This document shows positions 23,983 through 35,989 of a DNA stretch of 64,000 nt, piece after piece. This DNA comes from Bacillota bacterium (GTDB lineage: Bacteria; Bacillota; Clostridia; Lachnospirales; Lachnospiraceae). Every line of letters begins with the position of its first letter. Position 1 is the first letter of the stretch. Below the pieces are notes generated by a model. The model was not told the DNA's origin and did no database searches. It worked only from the letters and a program-made list of their open reading frames with translations. The DNA lies in contig JAEWMB010000028.1 in assembly GCA_023457255.1 (NCBI GenBank), positions 1 through 64,000 on the forward strand, given 5' to 3'. A program made the translations under genes and the position numbers.

Positions 23983-25506
23983 AATCGTTGCCGGTGGTTT
24001 CCCCGTACAATCATAAAGTACTCTATTAACTCCCTTAACTTCATTCACAATACGGCTTGAAACCTTGCCTAGTAACTCCCAAGGAAGTTCTGCAAACTCT
24101 GCGGTCATAAAGTCAGTGGTTGTAACTGCACGAAGTGCAATTGCGTAATCGTAGGTTCTCTCATCACCCATACATCCGACAGACTGCATGTTAGTTAAAG
24201 CTGCGAAGTACTGTCCGATGCTGCGGTCAAGACCTGCATTGGCAATCTCTTCACGGTAGATAGCGTCTGCTTCCTGAACGAGCTTAATTCTCTCAGGAGT
24301 AACTTCACCGATAATACGGATTCCAAGTCCTGGTCCTGGGAATGGTTGACGGAATACTAATTTTTCTGGAATTCCAAGCTCTAAACCAGCCTTACGAACC
24401 TCATCTTTAAAGAGAAGGCGAAGTGGCTCTACGATTTCCTTGAAATCAACGTGCTCCGGAAGACCACCTACGTTATGGTGGGATTTAATCACTGCGGATT
24501 TACCAAGACCGGATTCAATAACGTCCGGGTAGATAGTTCCCTGTGCTAAGAAATCAACGGTTCCGATTTTCTTAGCTTCTTCCTCAAATACACGGATGAA
24601 TTCCTCACCGATAATTTTACGTTTTGTTTCCGGATCAGTAACTCCGGCCAATCTATCATAGAATCTCTGCTGTGCGTTAACACGTACAAAATTTACATCA
24701 AACTGTGTAGTAAAGATCTGTTCTACCTCATCCCCTTCGTTCTTACGAAGTAAGCCATGGTCAACGAAGATACAGGTTAACTGCTTTCCAACTGCCTTAG
24801 AAATCATAACGGCTGCTACGGAGGAGTCTACACCACCGGATAAAGCACAAAGTACTTTCTTATCCCCAATTTTCTCACGTAATGCCTGAATGGATTCTTC
24901 CGTAAAGGATGCCATCTTCCACTCTCCGCTGCACTCACATACTTCGTATAAGAAGTTCCGAAGCATCTTAGTCCCTTCCTGTGTATGGACTACTTCCGGA
25001 TGAAATTGTACTGCATAGAGTTTCTTATCTGCCATCTCAATTGCTGCTACCGGGCAGGATTCAGAACTTGAGGTAATCACAAATCCTTCTGCCGGAGTCT
25101 TAATATGGTCCGTATGGCTCATCCAACAGATTGTATTTTCTGCAACCTCTTTGAATAATTTAGAAGTGGTATCCACCTTAATCTCAGTTTTACCATATTC
25201 TCTTACCTCAGCACTCGTTACAGTACCTCCAAGAAGTTGTGTCATCAACTGGGCACCGTAGCAGATGCCAAGTACCGGAATCCCTAACTCAAATATACCC
25301 TTATCACAATGTGGAGCATCTTCTGCATAAACGCTTGCTGGTCCGCCGGTAAAGATAATACCCTTTGGATTTATTTCTTTCATCTTTTCCAAACTGGTGT
25401 TATAAGGCATAACTTCACAGTAAACATTACATTCCCTGACACGTCTTGCAATCAGCTGATTGTACTGTCCACCAAAATCAAGTACAACTACCATTTCCTT
25501 ATTCAC
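23971..25506 (-). CDS. guaA: GMP synthase (glutamine-hydrolysing)
   Basis: 511 residues, full length. Class I glutamine amidotransferase domain with C82 (GICYGAQ), H169 and E171 (QFHPEV). PP-loop ATP pyrophosphatase domain SGGVDSS at 223-229, then the dimerization domain ending in PPATIEFE. It converts XMP to GMP in purine synthesis. GTG start with AGGAGG 8 bases upstream. Its last codons form the integration core, and integration keeps the coding sequence intact. Confidence 0.97.
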   Translation of the reverse strand: MNKEMVVVLDFGGQYNQLIARRVRECNVYCEVMPYNTSLEKMKEINPKGIIFTGGPASVYAEDAPHCDKGIFELGIPVLGICYGAQLMTQLLGGTVTSAEVREYGKTEIKVDTTSKLFKEVAENTICWMSHTDHIKTPAEGFVITSSSESCPVAAIEMADKKLYAVQFHPEVVHTQEGTKMLRNFLYEVCECSGEWKMASFTEESIQALREKIGDKKVLCALSGGVDSSVAAVMISKAVGKQLTCIFVDHGLLRKNEGDEVEQIFTTQFDVNFVRVNAQQRFYDRLAGVTDPETKRKIIGEEFIRVFEEEAKKIGTVDFLAQGTIYPDVIESGLGKSAVIKSHHNVGGLPEHVDFKEIVEPLRLLFKDEVRKAGLELGIPEKLVFRQPFPGPGLGIRIIGEVTPERIKLVQEADAIYREEIANAGLDRSIGQYFAALTNMQSVGCMGDERTYDYAIALRAVTTTDFMTAEFAELPWELLGKVSSRIVNEVKGVNRVLYDCTGKPPATIEFE

Positions 25507-25943
25507 AATTGCTTCCTCCTAATATGCTTTCTCTATCAATATTGACCTAATTATAGAAACACCCGAATATACACCTGCTTTATAGACGTTGATGCAAGTG
25601 ACACAAACAATACAGGAAACCAGGGCAAAGTTTGGACTTTCTTAGATGGCACCTTTTGACACCTTAGAAATCCTCTTCACCTTTGAAATCCTGCCGAATC
25701 AGTATCTGTGTGAAAGAAAATCATAATTTTCTTTCACACAGAATTCCCAATGCCGATCTATTATTTATTACCTTCTTATGTTTCCATAAATCTTCAAAAT
25801 CTATGTCACTCATTTTACAACATTTTTTGCAAATGTTCTAGTATAAAAATATTTTTCCACAGAATCAATAATTTTCATACCAAAAGCACACAAGCACTCC
25901 GACATAATTATGGTGATAGCCGCATTTTAGAAGTGTTAGAAAA
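25507..25943. other. guaA upstream region with a 36-base palindrome
   Basis: The notable element is CTGTGTGAAAGAAAAT (25706-25721) with its exact complement ATTTTCTTTCACACAG (25726-25741), a 16-bp perfect stem with a 4-base loop. There is no T-run on either side, so it is a weak terminator candidate for the VWA gene. I do not find a purine riboswitch consensus. Confidence 0.6.
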
Positions 25944-27596
25944 CTAATCCGCCTTGGAATAGATTTCTTTTGCTGTCTTTACCAACTGATAAAACTCTGC
26001 ACGGTATTCATCCTGTTTATAATCAATTCCATCCAATTGGGATAGTATCTTGGAAAAGGAAGAATTCCCCTTATACTCACTATTTTTTAATAATAAGCCG
26101 AACTCCGCAACTGCAGCAGCAAACGTCAGATTATCTGTCAGAGTATCTGCGATACGGTCTGTTCCTACCGGTTCCGACATAAGAATCGACTTTTGCCCGC
26201 CAGGTTTTTTATAACGGATATTAACGGTTAATAATTCGTCCACCATATTAGTCTGTTCTGTCGTTTGATATTTTAGCTCAGTCTCAGGAAGCTCTATCTT
26301 AGAATCCGTCAGCACAAGCTCATATAACACGGTTACGGAATGCCCTGCTCCAACCTCACCGGCATCTTTGGCATCATCATTAAAATCCTCGGTTGCTAGT
26401 CTTCGATTGTCATACCCTAACAAACGGTACCCTTTTACCTTCGCCGGATTAAACTCTACCTGAAATTTTACATCTGCTGCAACTGTAAGTAAGGTAGCTC
26501 CCATTTCCTCCACTAATACCTTTCTAGCTTCCATTAAGGAATCAATATAAGCATAATTTCCATCTCCATGGTCTGCAAGGGCTTCCATCTTATTGTCTTT
26601 GATATTTCCGGTACCAAATCCAAGTACAGAAAGTGCAACTCCGCTCTTTTTTTTCTCTTTAATTAAATTTGTCAATTCACTTTCACTGGTAATACCAACA
26701 TTTAAGTCACCATCCGTTGCTAAGATTACACGGTTATTCCCACCCTCGATATAATTCTCCATAGCAATCTGATAAGCTGTTTCAATACCTTTACTGCCAT
26801 GGGTGCCACCGCCTGCTTCTAACTCCGCTATTGCTGTTTGGATTTTTTCCGTTTGATTGCCCTTAGCTCCGCTTAAGACAACCATATCATCTCCTGCATA
26901 CGTAACAATTGATATTCTGTCTTTTTCTGTCAGATTTTCTGTCAGCAATAAAAATGCCCGCTGAACGAAAGGTAATTTATTCTCTTCCATCATCGAACCT
27001 GATACATCAATAAGAAATACCAGATTAGCAGGAACACTTTTTGAAAAATCTATTTTTTCTGTTTGAATTCCAAGTAAAAAAAGCTTTGTCTCCGGATTCC
27101 AAGGACAATCAGAGATCTCTGTTGTTATGCCAAATGGAGAGTCTCCTTCCGGTAATTTGTAATCATAGTTGAAATAATTAAGCATTTCCTCGATTCTTAC
27201 CGCACCGGTATCCACCGTTCTGCCCTCTTTTAACATACGGCGAAGATTGCTATAGGAGGCTGTATCTACATCCGCTGAAAAGGTGGATAACGGATGGTTC
27301 TTCGTTGATTGGTATCTCTGTTCTTCCACTCTCCTATATTCCTCTGTGGTAAAGTCCATAGTAAGGCTGCTATCCATATCTACCTTAATATTATCATAAA
27401 CCGCACTAGATTCTGATGGCAGTGAGGTATTCGTTTTACCGGTCTGAGCATTATATAAGAAATCAGAAGAACCATTCCTGCCATTCTCCCCTGAATCACT
27501 GTCCATTTTACTAGAACATGCCATAAGATTTGGCAGTATTAATGCGATACATAATATAAGTGCTATTCGTTTAAAAACCCTATTCTGCTTTTTCAT
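25944..27596 (-). CDS. VWA-domain lipoprotein
   Basis: About 550 residues from the ATG at 27594-27596, after GAGGG. Signal peptide with lipobox (IALILPNLMAC, Cys about residue 27), so it is anchored outside the membrane. A YfbK-like N-terminal segment precedes the VWA domain with MIDAS motif DVSGS, then T and D residues (TYAGDD, ATDGDLN). A C-terminal DUF3520-type region follows (DELLTVNIRYKKPG). Binding partner is unknown. The hairpin downstream at 25706-25741 may end the transcript. Confidence 0.88.
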   Translation of the reverse strand: MKKQNRVFKRIALILCIALILPNLMACSSKMDSDSGENGRNGSSDFLYNAQTGKTNTSLPSESSAVYDNIKVDMDSSLTMDFTTEEYRRVEEQRYQSTKNHPLSTFSADVDTASYSNLRRMLKEGRTVDTGAVRIEEMLNYFNYDYKLPEGDSPFGITTEISDCPWNPETKLFLLGIQTEKIDFSKSVPANLVFLIDVSGSMMEENKLPFVQRAFLLLTENLTEKDRISIVTYAGDDMVVLSGAKGNQTEKIQTAIAELEAGGGTHGSKGIETAYQIAMENYIEGGNNRVILATDGDLNVGITSESELTNLIKEKKKSGVALSVLGFGTGNIKDNKMEALADHGDGNYAYIDSLMEARKVLVEEMGATLLTVAADVKFQVEFNPAKVKGYRLLGYDNRRLATEDFNDDAKDAGEVGAGHSVTVLYELVLTDSKIELPETELKYQTTEQTNMVDELLTVNIRYKKPGGQKSILMSEPVGTDRIADTLTDNLTFAAAVAEFGLLLKNSEYKGNSSFSKILSQLDGIDYKQDEYRAEFYQLVKTAKEIYSKAD

Positions 27597-28454
27597 ATTT
27601 TCCCTCATTTCTGCACACACAGGAGTGTGTATGCTTTTTCTATACCTCTAATTTGTGTTAGATAGACTTATTCGTTTCCATACCTGTTCGCTTTCCGTGT
27701 TTATTCGTATACGAAACTTATTGGCTTTGCATACTTGTAAGCTTTACAACCAGACACAAACTTATCAAGTGAAAGATTTATCCTGAAAGATAGATTTATC
27801 CCGAAAGATGGACTTATCTTTCACTCCTTGAAAACATGTCTGTTTAGAATCTGCAATTCCCTCTACTCTCCAAAAGTAAGAATTCCCTCCCATGCTGCTC
27901 AAATCTTCATAAACTCTGCAATCTGATACTTTCTTATTAGATTCCTATAATGCCCTCCTCTTCTAACTTATAGGCAGCACGTATTATAGTAAATTGATTC
28001 TATTTAATTATCCTTATCCTTTGTACCATCGCGATTAACTATTAGACGATGAGGATTTACAGATTGTTCCATATAAGAATTTTACTTGCTTGTAATCGGA
28101 ATTCTATAAAAATTTACTCCTTCCGACAGGTTCTTGTAATAAGTATCCTTACCAAAGGCAAACATAACAGTATACATCCCTGCAAATCTCAATAATTGCA
28201 GTGGCTTTGTCTCTCAACTATTTATTAAGTGATCTAAGTTAACGTGTGCACAAAATTTACGATACGAATACTATACTTTTTATTAAAACTACATAGTATT
28301 TTGCTATGTTTGACTATTTACTTTTAAAGCAGATATGTTACAATTTAATCAGACTATGAGGTTTGGCGCTGCCTTTGAAATCCCACTGTCATCGCTGTCA
28401 TTATCAGATTTATTAAGACGTAATGTCATTATATATTTTATCAGGAGGCTACTT
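27597..28454. other. 858-base stretch with no clear gene
   Basis: AT-rich, no convincing frame with a ribosome site. At about 27,770-27,832 a motif of the type GTGAAAGAT..TTATCC is repeated three times (GAAAGATTTATCC, GAAAGATAGATTTATCC, GAAAGATGGACTTATC). A -35-like TTGACT lies near 28,310, with TATGTT 18 bases on, as a weak promoter candidate for the flavoprotein. Confidence 0.45.
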
Positions 28455-29618
28455 ATGAACAAAGTTGAATTAAAACCGGGTATCTATGCAGTTGGTGCAA
28501 TTGATTGGAACTCTCGTTCTTTCCACGGCTATACTACAGATCATGGCGCTACCTATAATGCATATTTAATTATGGATGAGAAGATTACATTAATTGATGC
28601 AGTAAAAGCTGGTTTTGCAGAGGAATTACTAAACCGTATCCGTGAAATCGTTGATCCCGCAAAGATTGATTATGTGGTTTCAAATCACGTAGAGATGGAT
28701 CACTCCGGTACACTGCCAGAGGTTATGGAAATTGCAAAGAACGCAACCCTTGTTACTTCTTCCCCAAATGGACTAAAAGGATTAATGGCTCACTACGGTA
28801 AGGATTATAACTATCTGCCTGTGAAGAGTGGTGATACCCTTTCTCTTGGGAAACGCACCCTATCCTTCCTGGGAACTCCAATGCTTCACTGGCCGGATAA
28901 TATGGTAACTTATTGCCCGGAAGAAAAAATCTTATTCTCCAATGATTCTTTCGGTCAGCATTATGCAACAAATAAACGTTTTGATGATGAGGTGGATTTA
29001 GACAGGGCAATGCAAGAAGCCTTGAAATATTATGCAAATATCCTTCAGCCATATCAACTTCCAATGAGGAAAACCCTCCCTCTAATCGAAAGCCTGGAGC
29101 TAGATATGATCGCTTCCAGTCATGGTGTTATCTGGAGAACTCACGTGAAGAAAATTATTGAAAAGTATAAAGAATGGTGCAGCGACAAAAACGAACCAAA
29201 AGCGCTGGTGGTCTATGATTCGATGTGGCATTCTACTGAAAAGATGGCTCTTTCTGTGGTAGAAGGTTTTTCTCGTAAAGGTCTCACTACAATTCTTTAT
29301 GATTTGAAAGAAACTCATATCTCCGACATTATGTCCGAGGTATTAAAGGCGGATTATATTGCAGTTGGTTCTCCAACTCTTAATCACTGCATGCTTCCAA
29401 CAGTCGCTTCCTTCCTTTGCTACTTAGAGGGATTAACCCAGAAGAATAAGAAAGCCTTTGCCTTCGGTTCTTATGGCTGGGGCGGACAAAGTGTACCGGC
29501 AGTTCATGATAAGTTGGCATCTTTCGGTTATGAGATGATATTAGATCCGATTAAAGTTAATTATATCCCAACTCCAGAGATGTTACGAGAAATTGAAGAT
29601 AAGATAGCCGCATTGTAA
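28455..29618 (+). CDS. fprA: A-type flavoprotein (FprA-like)
   Basis: 387 residues from the ATG at 28455 with AGGAGG 6 bases upstream; the longer frame has no site. Metallo-beta-lactamase-like diiron domain with H78-x-E80-x-D82-H83 (SNHVEMDHSG), H147-type and other ligands (LHWPD, SNDSFGQH). C-terminal flavodoxin domain with the FMN loop YDSMWHSTE. Such proteins reduce oxygen to water or NO to nitrous oxide and protect anaerobes. No rubredoxin gene is beside it. Confidence 0.92.
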   Translation: MNKVELKPGIYAVGAIDWNSRSFHGYTTDHGATYNAYLIMDEKITLIDAVKAGFAEELLNRIREIVDPAKIDYVVSNHVEMDHSGTLPEVMEIAKNATLVTSSPNGLKGLMAHYGKDYNYLPVKSGDTLSLGKRTLSFLGTPMLHWPDNMVTYCPEEKILFSNDSFGQHYATNKRFDDEVDLDRAMQEALKYYANILQPYQLPMRKTLPLIESLELDMIASSHGVIWRTHVKKIIEKYKEWCSDKNEPKALVVYDSMWHSTEKMALSVVEGFSRKGLTTILYDLKETHISDIMSEVLKADYIAVGSPTLNHCMLPTVASFLCYLEGLTQKNKKAFAFGSYGWGGQSVPAVHDKLASFGYEMILDPIKVNYIPTPEMLREIEDKIAAL

Positions 29619-29659
29619 ACTCGGATATACAATGGAAGCAATCATAGAAAGTATAAAAG

Positions 29660-29717
29660 AAAGGACAATCTCAGATATTCTGCTGTAAAGCATGAAATCT
29701 GAGACTATCCTTTTTTT
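29660..29717 (+). terminator. Terminator of the flavoprotein gene
   Basis: AAAGGA..ATCTCAGAT pairs with ATCTGAGA..TCCTTT, then seven T. It is also suitable for the convergent gene at 29727. Confidence 0.85.
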
Positions 29718-29726
29718 CGTCTGTAC

Positions 29727-30308
29727 TTATCGTAATTCATCCAAACTCTTTGCATAAGAAGACAGGTATTCGGCTATAAAAACCTCAACCTCCGGCAATT
29801 CCATCTGGCTTAATGCCTCGGAGATACTTGCCTTTGCTTTCAGAAATTCGGTATTACCGGTTTTTTCCTCCTCCATACACTTAATCAGTGCAGATAATTT
29901 ATCTGCCCCTTTCACTAACTTCCATAGGTATTCTTCTCCTTCTTCTGCAAAAAAGATACTATGATATTCTTCTCTCATATCATCTGGCAGCATATTAAGA
30001 AGTTGATTTGCGGCATTTTCCTCAATCTTTTGAAATGCTCCTAAGATATCACGGTTGTAATACTTGATTGGAGTAGGCATATCTCCTGTAATTATCTCGG
30101 TTGCATCGTGATACAAACCAATCAATGCAGCTTTTTCCGCATTTAAATCTTTATGAAATCGTTTCTTTCCAATTACAGCGAGTGCATGAGACAGCATACT
30201 AACTAAAAGCGAATGCTCACTGATGTTTTCAGAAATTGCATTTCTCATCAATGCCCATCGTTCAATATATTTCATCCTTGATATCATTGCATAAAAATGA
30301 TACTCCAT
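29727..30308 (-). CDS. yfbR: YfbR-like HD-domain phosphohydrolase
   Basis: 193 residues. HD fold with ligands in NISEHSLLVSML, YHDATEIITGD and KGADKLSALIKC. Spacing and the W at residue 18 agree with YfbR, a 5'-deoxynucleotidase that hydrolyses dNMPs. AAGGGAA lies 7 bases before the ATG. It stands alone on the minus strand, convergent with the flavoprotein. Confidence 0.85.
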   Translation of the reverse strand: MEYHFYAMISRMKYIERWALMRNAISENISEHSLLVSMLSHALAVIGKKRFHKDLNAEKAALIGLYHDATEIITGDMPTPIKYYNRDILGAFQKIEENAANQLLNMLPDDMREEYHSIFFAEEGEEYLWKLVKGADKLSALIKCMEEEKTGNTEFLKAKASISEALSQMELPEVEVFIAEYLSSYAKSLDELR

Positions 30309-30643
30309 ATCTATGTTCCCTTCTTTTTCACCTATAAATCATTCGTTTTTAAAACCTAGTCTTCGATTCCATTCTTACATAGCTTGAATAGTATTTTTAA
30401 AATGTATTTTCTATTGTTCTTTTGTTCTTATTCTACCGTTCTTTTGTTCTTATTCCATCCTTATATAGCTTGAGTAGTATTTCGAATGTAGATAGCAAAG
30501 AAGTGCTTTAACTTAAACCACTTCGTTATCAGCACTTCGTTATAATTTATTTTCAGATTAAACCTATCCTCTTTAAGATTTCTTTTTAACCTTTCTTCTT
30601 TTATTCTGTTCTTTTCCCTCTAACCTGTTCTTTTCCATTTAAC
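30309..30643. repeat. Repeat-rich gap between yfbR and uvrA
   Basis: Two units: CCATTCTTACATAGCTTGAA and CCATCCTTATATAGCTTGAG, each followed by TAGTATTT (about 30,369 and 30,456). Between them TTGTTCTTTTGTTCTTATTC is repeated with small changes. T/C-rich TGTTCTTTTCC repeats follow to about 30,640. No gene. Confidence 0.6.
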
Positions 30644-33487
30644 CTACGCTCTAACCTCATCAAGATATCTCTTGATATAATAACCCGTATAGGACTCTTT
30701 CACTTTCGCAACCTCTTCCGGAGTACCTTTGGCAATTACCGTACCACCTTTGTCTCCGCCTTCCGGTCCGATATCGATAATATAATCCGCAGTTTTAATC
30801 ACATCAAGGTTATGCTCTATTACGACAACAGTATTACCCCCCTCAGAAAGTCGTTGTAAGATCTCTACTAGCTTATGGACATCTGCAAAATGAAGTCCTG
30901 TGGTTGGCTCATCCAAGATATAAATTGTCTTTCCGGTACTGCGTTTACTAAGTTCTGTTGCTAACTTAATACGCTGTGCCTCCCCGCCCGAAAGAGAGGT
31001 AGACGGATGACCGAGCTTTAAGTAAGAAAGTCCAACATCATTAAGGGTTTCAATCTTTCTCTTAATCGATGGAACGTTTTCAAAAAACTTCACTGCTTCT
31101 TCTACTGTCATATCAAGAATATCATAGATATTCTTTCCTTTATACCGAACCTCCAATGTCTCACGATTGTAACGCTTCCCTCCGCAGACTTCACAAGGAA
31201 CATAGATATCCGGCAAGAAATTCATCTCAATCTTTATGATACCGTCACCGCTGCAAGCCTCACAACGTCCTCCCTTTACGTTAAAACTAAAGCGGCCCTT
31301 ACTGTATCCCTTCATCTTTGCATCCTGTGTCGCTGCAAATAAATCACGGATTTGATCAAATACACCGGTATAAGTTGCAGGATTTGATCTAGGAGTACGT
31401 CCGATTGGTGACTGGTCAATGTTAATAACCTTGTCAAGCTTATCGACCCCTATCATATCGTCATGCTTCCCCGGAATACAACGAGCTCTGTTTAAATCTC
31501 TTGCTAAGCGCTTATATAAAATCTGTGTTACCAAGGAACTCTTACCAGAACCCGATACTCCTGTAACGCAGGTCATAACTCCAAGAGGGATATCCACATT
31601 GATATTACGAAGATTATTCTCTTTGGCACCCTTAATGACTAGATAACCGTTTGGTTCTTTTCTCTCCTTTGGTACCGGAATTTTAATTCTTCCGCTTAAG
31701 TAAGCACCGGTTATCGAATTAGGATTGTCCATGATTTCCCGTGCAGTTCCAACAGCTACTACCTCTCCGCCATGCTCTCCTGCACCGGGACCGATATCCA
31801 CAATACAATCTGCCGCAAACATCGTGTCTTCATCATGCTCAACTACAATCAATGTATTTCCAAGGTCTTTCAGATGCTTTAAGGTTTTTAAAAGTTTGTC
31901 ATTATCTCTTTGGTGTAACCCGATACTTGGCTCATCCAAAATATAAGCAACGCCCACTAACCCTGAACCAATCTGAGTAGCCAGACGGATTCTTTGCGCT
32001 TCTCCGCCGGATAACGTTCCGGTTGCTCTGGCAAGTGTTAAATAATCCAGACCTACATCCATTAGGAATCCAATTCTGGCGCGAATTTCTTTTAGTACCA
32101 GTTCACCAATCTTTAACTGCATTGAAGATAGACTGAGGTTGTTCATAAATTCATAAAGTTCTCGAATGGACAAATCCGTAACCTCTGCAATATTCATCTC
32201 ACCAACAGTAACAGCAAGTGCCTCTCGTTTCAGCCTCTTTCCTTTACAAGCCTTACATGGCGTAGTATTCATAAATGTCTCATATTCCGCACGTTGTGTT
32301 TCCGAACCGGTTTCACGGTATCTGCGCTCCATATTTCGAATTAATCCCTCAAAAGCCACATCATAGACACCAACACCACGCTGTCCTTGATAATGCACTT
32401 TAACGGTTTTACCATCCGTACCATGCATAATAATATATTTTACCTTATCCGAATAATCCTGATAAGGTGTACTTAGGCTAAACTCATACGCTTTCGAGAG
32501 TGCTTCCATTGTAGCCCTTGTGTAACTCCCCTTATCGGTTACGGATGCCCATCCCATCGCAGCTATCGCACCATCATTGATACTTAGTGAAGTATCCGGA
32601 ATTAATAATTCATCCGCAAACTCCATCTTAATGCCAATACCATGACACTCCGGACACGCACCGAACGGATTATTAAAGGAGAAAGTTCTTGGCTCCATCT
32701 CTTCCATACTAATTCCGCAGTCCGGACAAGAAAAACTCTGAGAAAATGTTAACTGTTCTCCTCCAATGACATCCGCAATCAAAAGACCATCGCTTAATTT
32801 AAGAACACTTTCCACTGAATCCGTAAGCCGCTTTTCAATACCGGCTTTTACGACAATACGGTCTACCATAATCTCAATGTTATGTTTTTTATTCTTTTCC
32901 AGCTTAATCTCTTCGGTCAGCTCATATAGGCTTCCATCTACCATCACACGCACATAACCGCTCTTTTTTGCCTGCTCAAATATTTTGGCATGCTCACCCT
33001 TTCTTCCGCGTACTACCGGAGAAAGAAGCTGTAATTTCGTACCTTCCGGTAACCTCATAATCTCATCTACCATCTGATCAACGGTTTGTTTCTTAATCTC
33101 CTTACCGCAGACAGGACAATGCGGTATACCGATTCTTGCATAAAGCAAACGGAAGTAATCATATATTTCTGTCACTGTTCCAACCGTAGATCTCGGATTA
33201 CGGTTCGTTGATTTTTGGTCTATGGATATTGCAGGAGATAAGCCTTCAATACTTTCCACATTTGGTTTCTCCATCTGACCAAGGAACTGTCTTGCATAAG
33301 ACGACAATGATTCCATATATCGTCTTTGCCCCTCTGCATAAATCGTATCAAATGCAAGAGAGGATTTACCTGAACCGCTGAGTCCCGTTAAAACGACAAA
33401 TTCATCTCTTGGAATATCTACGCTGATTCCCTTAAGATTATGTTCTTTGGCACCGCGGATTTTGATAAAGTGTTTATTATCAGCCAT
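30644..33487 (-). CDS. uvrA: Excinuclease ABC subunit A
   Basis: 947 residues, the family's usual length. Two ABC ATPase halves ([51 protein letters not shown]) and zinc-finger Cys pairs ([37 protein letters not shown]). UvrA finds bulky DNA damage and loads UvrB. GAGG precedes the ATG. It lies 289 bases downstream of uvrB in the same direction and may be co-transcribed or separately initiated. Confidence 0.97.
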   Translation of the reverse strand: MADNKHFIKIRGAKEHNLKGISVDIPRDEFVVLTGLSGSGKSSLAFDTIYAEGQRRYMESLSSYARQFLGQMEKPNVESIEGLSPAISIDQKSTNRNPRSTVGTVTEIYDYFRLLYARIGIPHCPVCGKEIKKQTVDQMVDEIMRLPEGTKLQLLSPVVRGRKGEHAKIFEQAKKSGYVRVMVDGSLYELTEEIKLEKNKKHNIEIMVDRIVVKAGIEKRLTDSVESVLKLSDGLLIADVIGGEQLTFSQSFSCPDCGISMEEMEPRTFSFNNPFGACPECHGIGIKMEFADELLIPDTSLSINDGAIAAMGWASVTDKGSYTRATMEALSKAYEFSLSTPYQDYSDKVKYIIMHGTDGKTVKVHYQGQRGVGVYDVAFEGLIRNMERRYRETGSETQRAEYETFMNTTPCKACKGKRLKREALAVTVGEMNIAEVTDLSIRELYEFMNNLSLSSMQLKIGELVLKEIRARIGFLMDVGLDYLTLARATGTLSGGEAQRIRLATQIGSGLVGVAYILDEPSIGLHQRDNDKLLKTLKHLKDLGNTLIVVEHDEDTMFAADCIVDIGPGAGEHGGEVVAVGTAREIMDNPNSITGAYLSGRIKIPVPKERKEPNGYLVIKGAKENNLRNINVDIPLGVMTCVTGVSGSGKSSLVTQILYKRLARDLNRARCIPGKHDDMIGVDKLDKVINIDQSPIGRTPRSNPATYTGVFDQIRDLFAATQDAKMKGYSKGRFSFNVKGGRCEACSGDGIIKIEMNFLPDIYVPCEVCGGKRYNRETLEVRYKGKNIYDILDMTVEEAVKFFENVPSIKRKIETLNDVGLSYLKLGHPSTSLSGGEAQRIKLATELSKRSTGKTIYILDEPTTGLHFADVHKLVEILQRLSEGGNTVVVIEHNLDVIKTADYIIDIGPEGGDKGGTVIAKGTPEEVAKVKESYTGYYIKRYLDEVRA

Positions 33488-33776
33488 CGTGTTAACCTCT
33501 ATTCCTGCGCATATTTTACTGCACGTAATATAAACTTATCAGAAGGTGCAAACTTTGCACCGTTAATCTGATTATCAGAACACCTTACAGTTCCGATCAG
33601 ATAGATCTGAACCTGTTAAGACAGACACAAATCCTCTAATTTAGATTGTTTAGACATCATCATTTTTTTATAGAATAAAAATCAAACTAATTATTTATAA
33701 TTTGCAATTACTATTAAAAAGTTAGAAATAGTTCTATTTAGATACTTGCGAATTTAAGTATTCAAAAGTGTACTTC

Positions 33777-35765
33777 CTAATCTAAATCATTAATTTGCTT
33801 CTTTAATTCCAGCAGCTTGTCACGAAGTTCTGCTGCAAGCTCAAAATTCAATTCTGCTGCTGCCGTATGCATTTCTTTTGTCAACTTCTTCGCTACGGCC
33901 TCTAATTCTTTGCGGCTCATAGATTCGTAGTCTTTCACATTCATATCATACATTTCCTTGCTTACTTTCTTGGAAATGCTGATAAGTTCACGTACCTTTT
34001 TCTTTATCGTCTGTGGTGTAATACCATGCTGCTCATTGTATTCATCTTGAATCTTACGGCGGCGTTCCGTCTCTCTAAGTGCCTTATCCATAGAATCGGT
34101 GAGCCTGTCTGCATACATTATAACCCTGCCTTCCGCATTACGGGCAGCACGTCCGATTGTCTGAATCAATGATGTTTCAGAACGTAAAAATCCTTCCTTA
34201 TCTGCATCAAGAATTGCTACCAAACTAATCTCCGGAATATCAAGACCTTCACGTAATAGGTTAATACCAACCAGCACATCAAAAACATCCATACGCATAT
34301 CGCGGATAATTTCAGAACGTTCTAAGGTATCAATATCAGAGTGCAGATACTTCACACGAATACCCAACTCTCTCATATAATCCGTCAAATCTTCCGCCAT
34401 TCTCTTAGTAAGTGTCGTAATCATGACTTTATTCTTCTTTGCAGTTTCCTTATTTACCTCAGAAACCAAATCATCAATCTGCCCCTGCACCGGTCTAACC
34501 TCAACCACAGGGTCAAGAAGGCCTGTCGGACGAATAATTTGTTCTGCACGAAGGAGTTCATGCTCTTTCTCATAAACATTCGGAGTAGCGGAAACGAAAA
34601 GCATCTGATTGATTTTACTTTCAAATTCCGTGAAGTTTAAAGGTCTATTATTCTTCGCAGAAGGAAGACGGAAACCATAGTCCACCAAGGTACTCTTTCT
34701 AGACTGGTCACCTGCATACATTCCGCGTACCTGCGGTATTGTAATATGTGACTCATCTACGATGATTAGAAAATCATCCGGAAAATAGTCAATTAAGGTG
34801 TGTGGTGTACTCTCCGGGGTTAACCCGGCAAGGTGCATCGAGTAGTTTTCAACACCGGAACAAAAACCGGTTTCCCGAAGCATCTCAATATCAAAATGAG
34901 TACGTTCTGAAATTCTCTGCGCCTCTAATAACTTGTCCTCACTCTTAAAATATCGAATTCGTTCCTCTAACTCTGCTTCAATGTTGACAATCGCTTTCTC
35001 AAGATTTTCTTTCGATACAACATAATGGGATGCCGGAAAAATAACCATATGCTCTAAGGAGCACTTAATCTCACCGGTTAAAACATCAATCTCCGTAATA
35101 CGTTCTACTTCATCTCCAAAAAACTCGACACGGTAAGCCAAATCAGAACCCGTAATCGGGAATATCTCAACAACATCACCCCGCACGCGGAAGGTACCAC
35201 GCTTAAAATCCATATCATTCCTGGAATATTGTATCTCAACAAGACGGCGTAGTACATCATCACGGTCTTTTATCATACCGGGACGGAGAGAAAGTGTCAT
35301 ATTCTGATAGTCCACCGGACTACCAAGTCCATAGATACAAGATACGGATGCGACAATAATAACATCCCGCCGCTCTGTTAATGATGCTGTCGCTGAGTGA
35401 CGCAGCTTATCAATCTCATCATTAATAGCAGAGTCTTTTTCTATATAAGTATCAGTAGATGGCACATAAGCCTCCGGCTGATAGTAATCATAATAGGAAA
35501 CAAAGTATTCTACCGCATTTTCCGGAAAGAATTCTTTAAATTCACCATATAGCTGTGCCGCCAATGTCTTATTATGTGCAATGATTAATGTAGGACGATT
35601 CAACCTTTGTATGACATTTGCCATCGTAAAGGTCTTACCAGAGCCAGTAACACCCAATAAGGTCTCAAATTGGTTTCCCTCTTCAAACCCCTTCACCAAG
35701 GACTCTACCGCTTCAGGCTGATCTCCAGTCGGTGCAAATTCCGACACTAATTTAAAATGATCCAT
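33777..35765 (-). CDS. uvrB: Excinuclease ABC subunit B
   Basis: 662 residues from the ATG at 35763-35765, with AGGAGAG 6 bases upstream. Helicase motifs GVTGSGKTF, beta-hairpin region [48 protein letters not shown], and the C-terminal UVR motif for UvrC ([22 protein letters not shown]). The promoter carries a LexA-type box, so SOS control is expected. Confidence 0.97.
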   Translation of the reverse strand: MDHFKLVSEFAPTGDQPEAVESLVKGFEEGNQFETLLGVTGSGKTFTMANVIQRLNRPTLIIAHNKTLAAQLYGEFKEFFPENAVEYFVSYYDYYQPEAYVPSTDTYIEKDSAINDEIDKLRHSATASLTERRDVIIVASVSCIYGLGSPVDYQNMTLSLRPGMIKDRDDVLRRLVEIQYSRNDMDFKRGTFRVRGDVVEIFPITGSDLAYRVEFFGDEVERITEIDVLTGEIKCSLEHMVIFPASHYVVSKENLEKAIVNIEAELEERIRYFKSEDKLLEAQRISERTHFDIEMLRETGFCSGVENYSMHLAGLTPESTPHTLIDYFPDDFLIIVDESHITIPQVRGMYAGDQSRKSTLVDYGFRLPSAKNNRPLNFTEFESKINQMLFVSATPNVYEKEHELLRAEQIIRPTGLLDPVVEVRPVQGQIDDLVSEVNKETAKKNKVMITTLTKRMAEDLTDYMRELGIRVKYLHSDIDTLERSEIIRDMRMDVFDVLVGINLLREGLDIPEISLVAILDADKEGFLRSETSLIQTIGRAARNAEGRVIMYADRLTDSMDKALRETERRRKIQDEYNEQHGITPQTIKKKVRELISISKKVSKEMYDMNVKDYESMSRKELEAVAKKLTKEMHTAAAELNFELAAELRDKLLELKKQINDLD

Positions 35766-35878
35766 GTTTGCCTCTCCTGTCTTCTCTCTGTCCATACTAA
35801 TTCTTAGTCATTCTATCATGAATTTAAAGTGCAAAATTCCTGATTGTGATCTACACAGACCTTCAGTCCGGCAGTCTT

Positions 35879-35929
35879 ATTATATCATAACCATATATTA
35901 GATGCAATATTTTTTCGAATGTCTGTTCG
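35879..35929 (-). promoter_or_regulatory. uvrB promoter with LexA/SOS box
   Basis: Minus strand TTGCAT (35902-35907), 17-base spacer, TATAAT (35879-35884). Just upstream, CGAATGTCTGTTCG (35916-35929) fits the Gram-positive LexA/DinR box CGAAC-N4-GTTCG with one mismatch. Confidence 0.7.
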
Positions 35930-35989
35930 AGATTTTCACTTCAAAAAATATAACAAGATTTTAAAGTTACTAAGAACTTTTCAAAAAGA

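Noticed and set aside
23987..23992. Single GTTGCC in guaA near the core as an arm site for element 2
   Set aside because: Only one half-site, within conserved guaA codons; the true pairs have a 6-5-6 form.
25507..25943. Purine riboswitch upstream of guaA
   Set aside because: The core pairs and loop consensus of the purine aptamer are not visible in either orientation.
30360..30640. CRISPR-like array
   Set aside because: Repeats are imperfect, low-complexity and lack regular spacers; no cas genes are present.
33488..33776. LexA box before uvrA
   Set aside because: GAAC and GTTC occur, but with wrong spacing for a LexA site.
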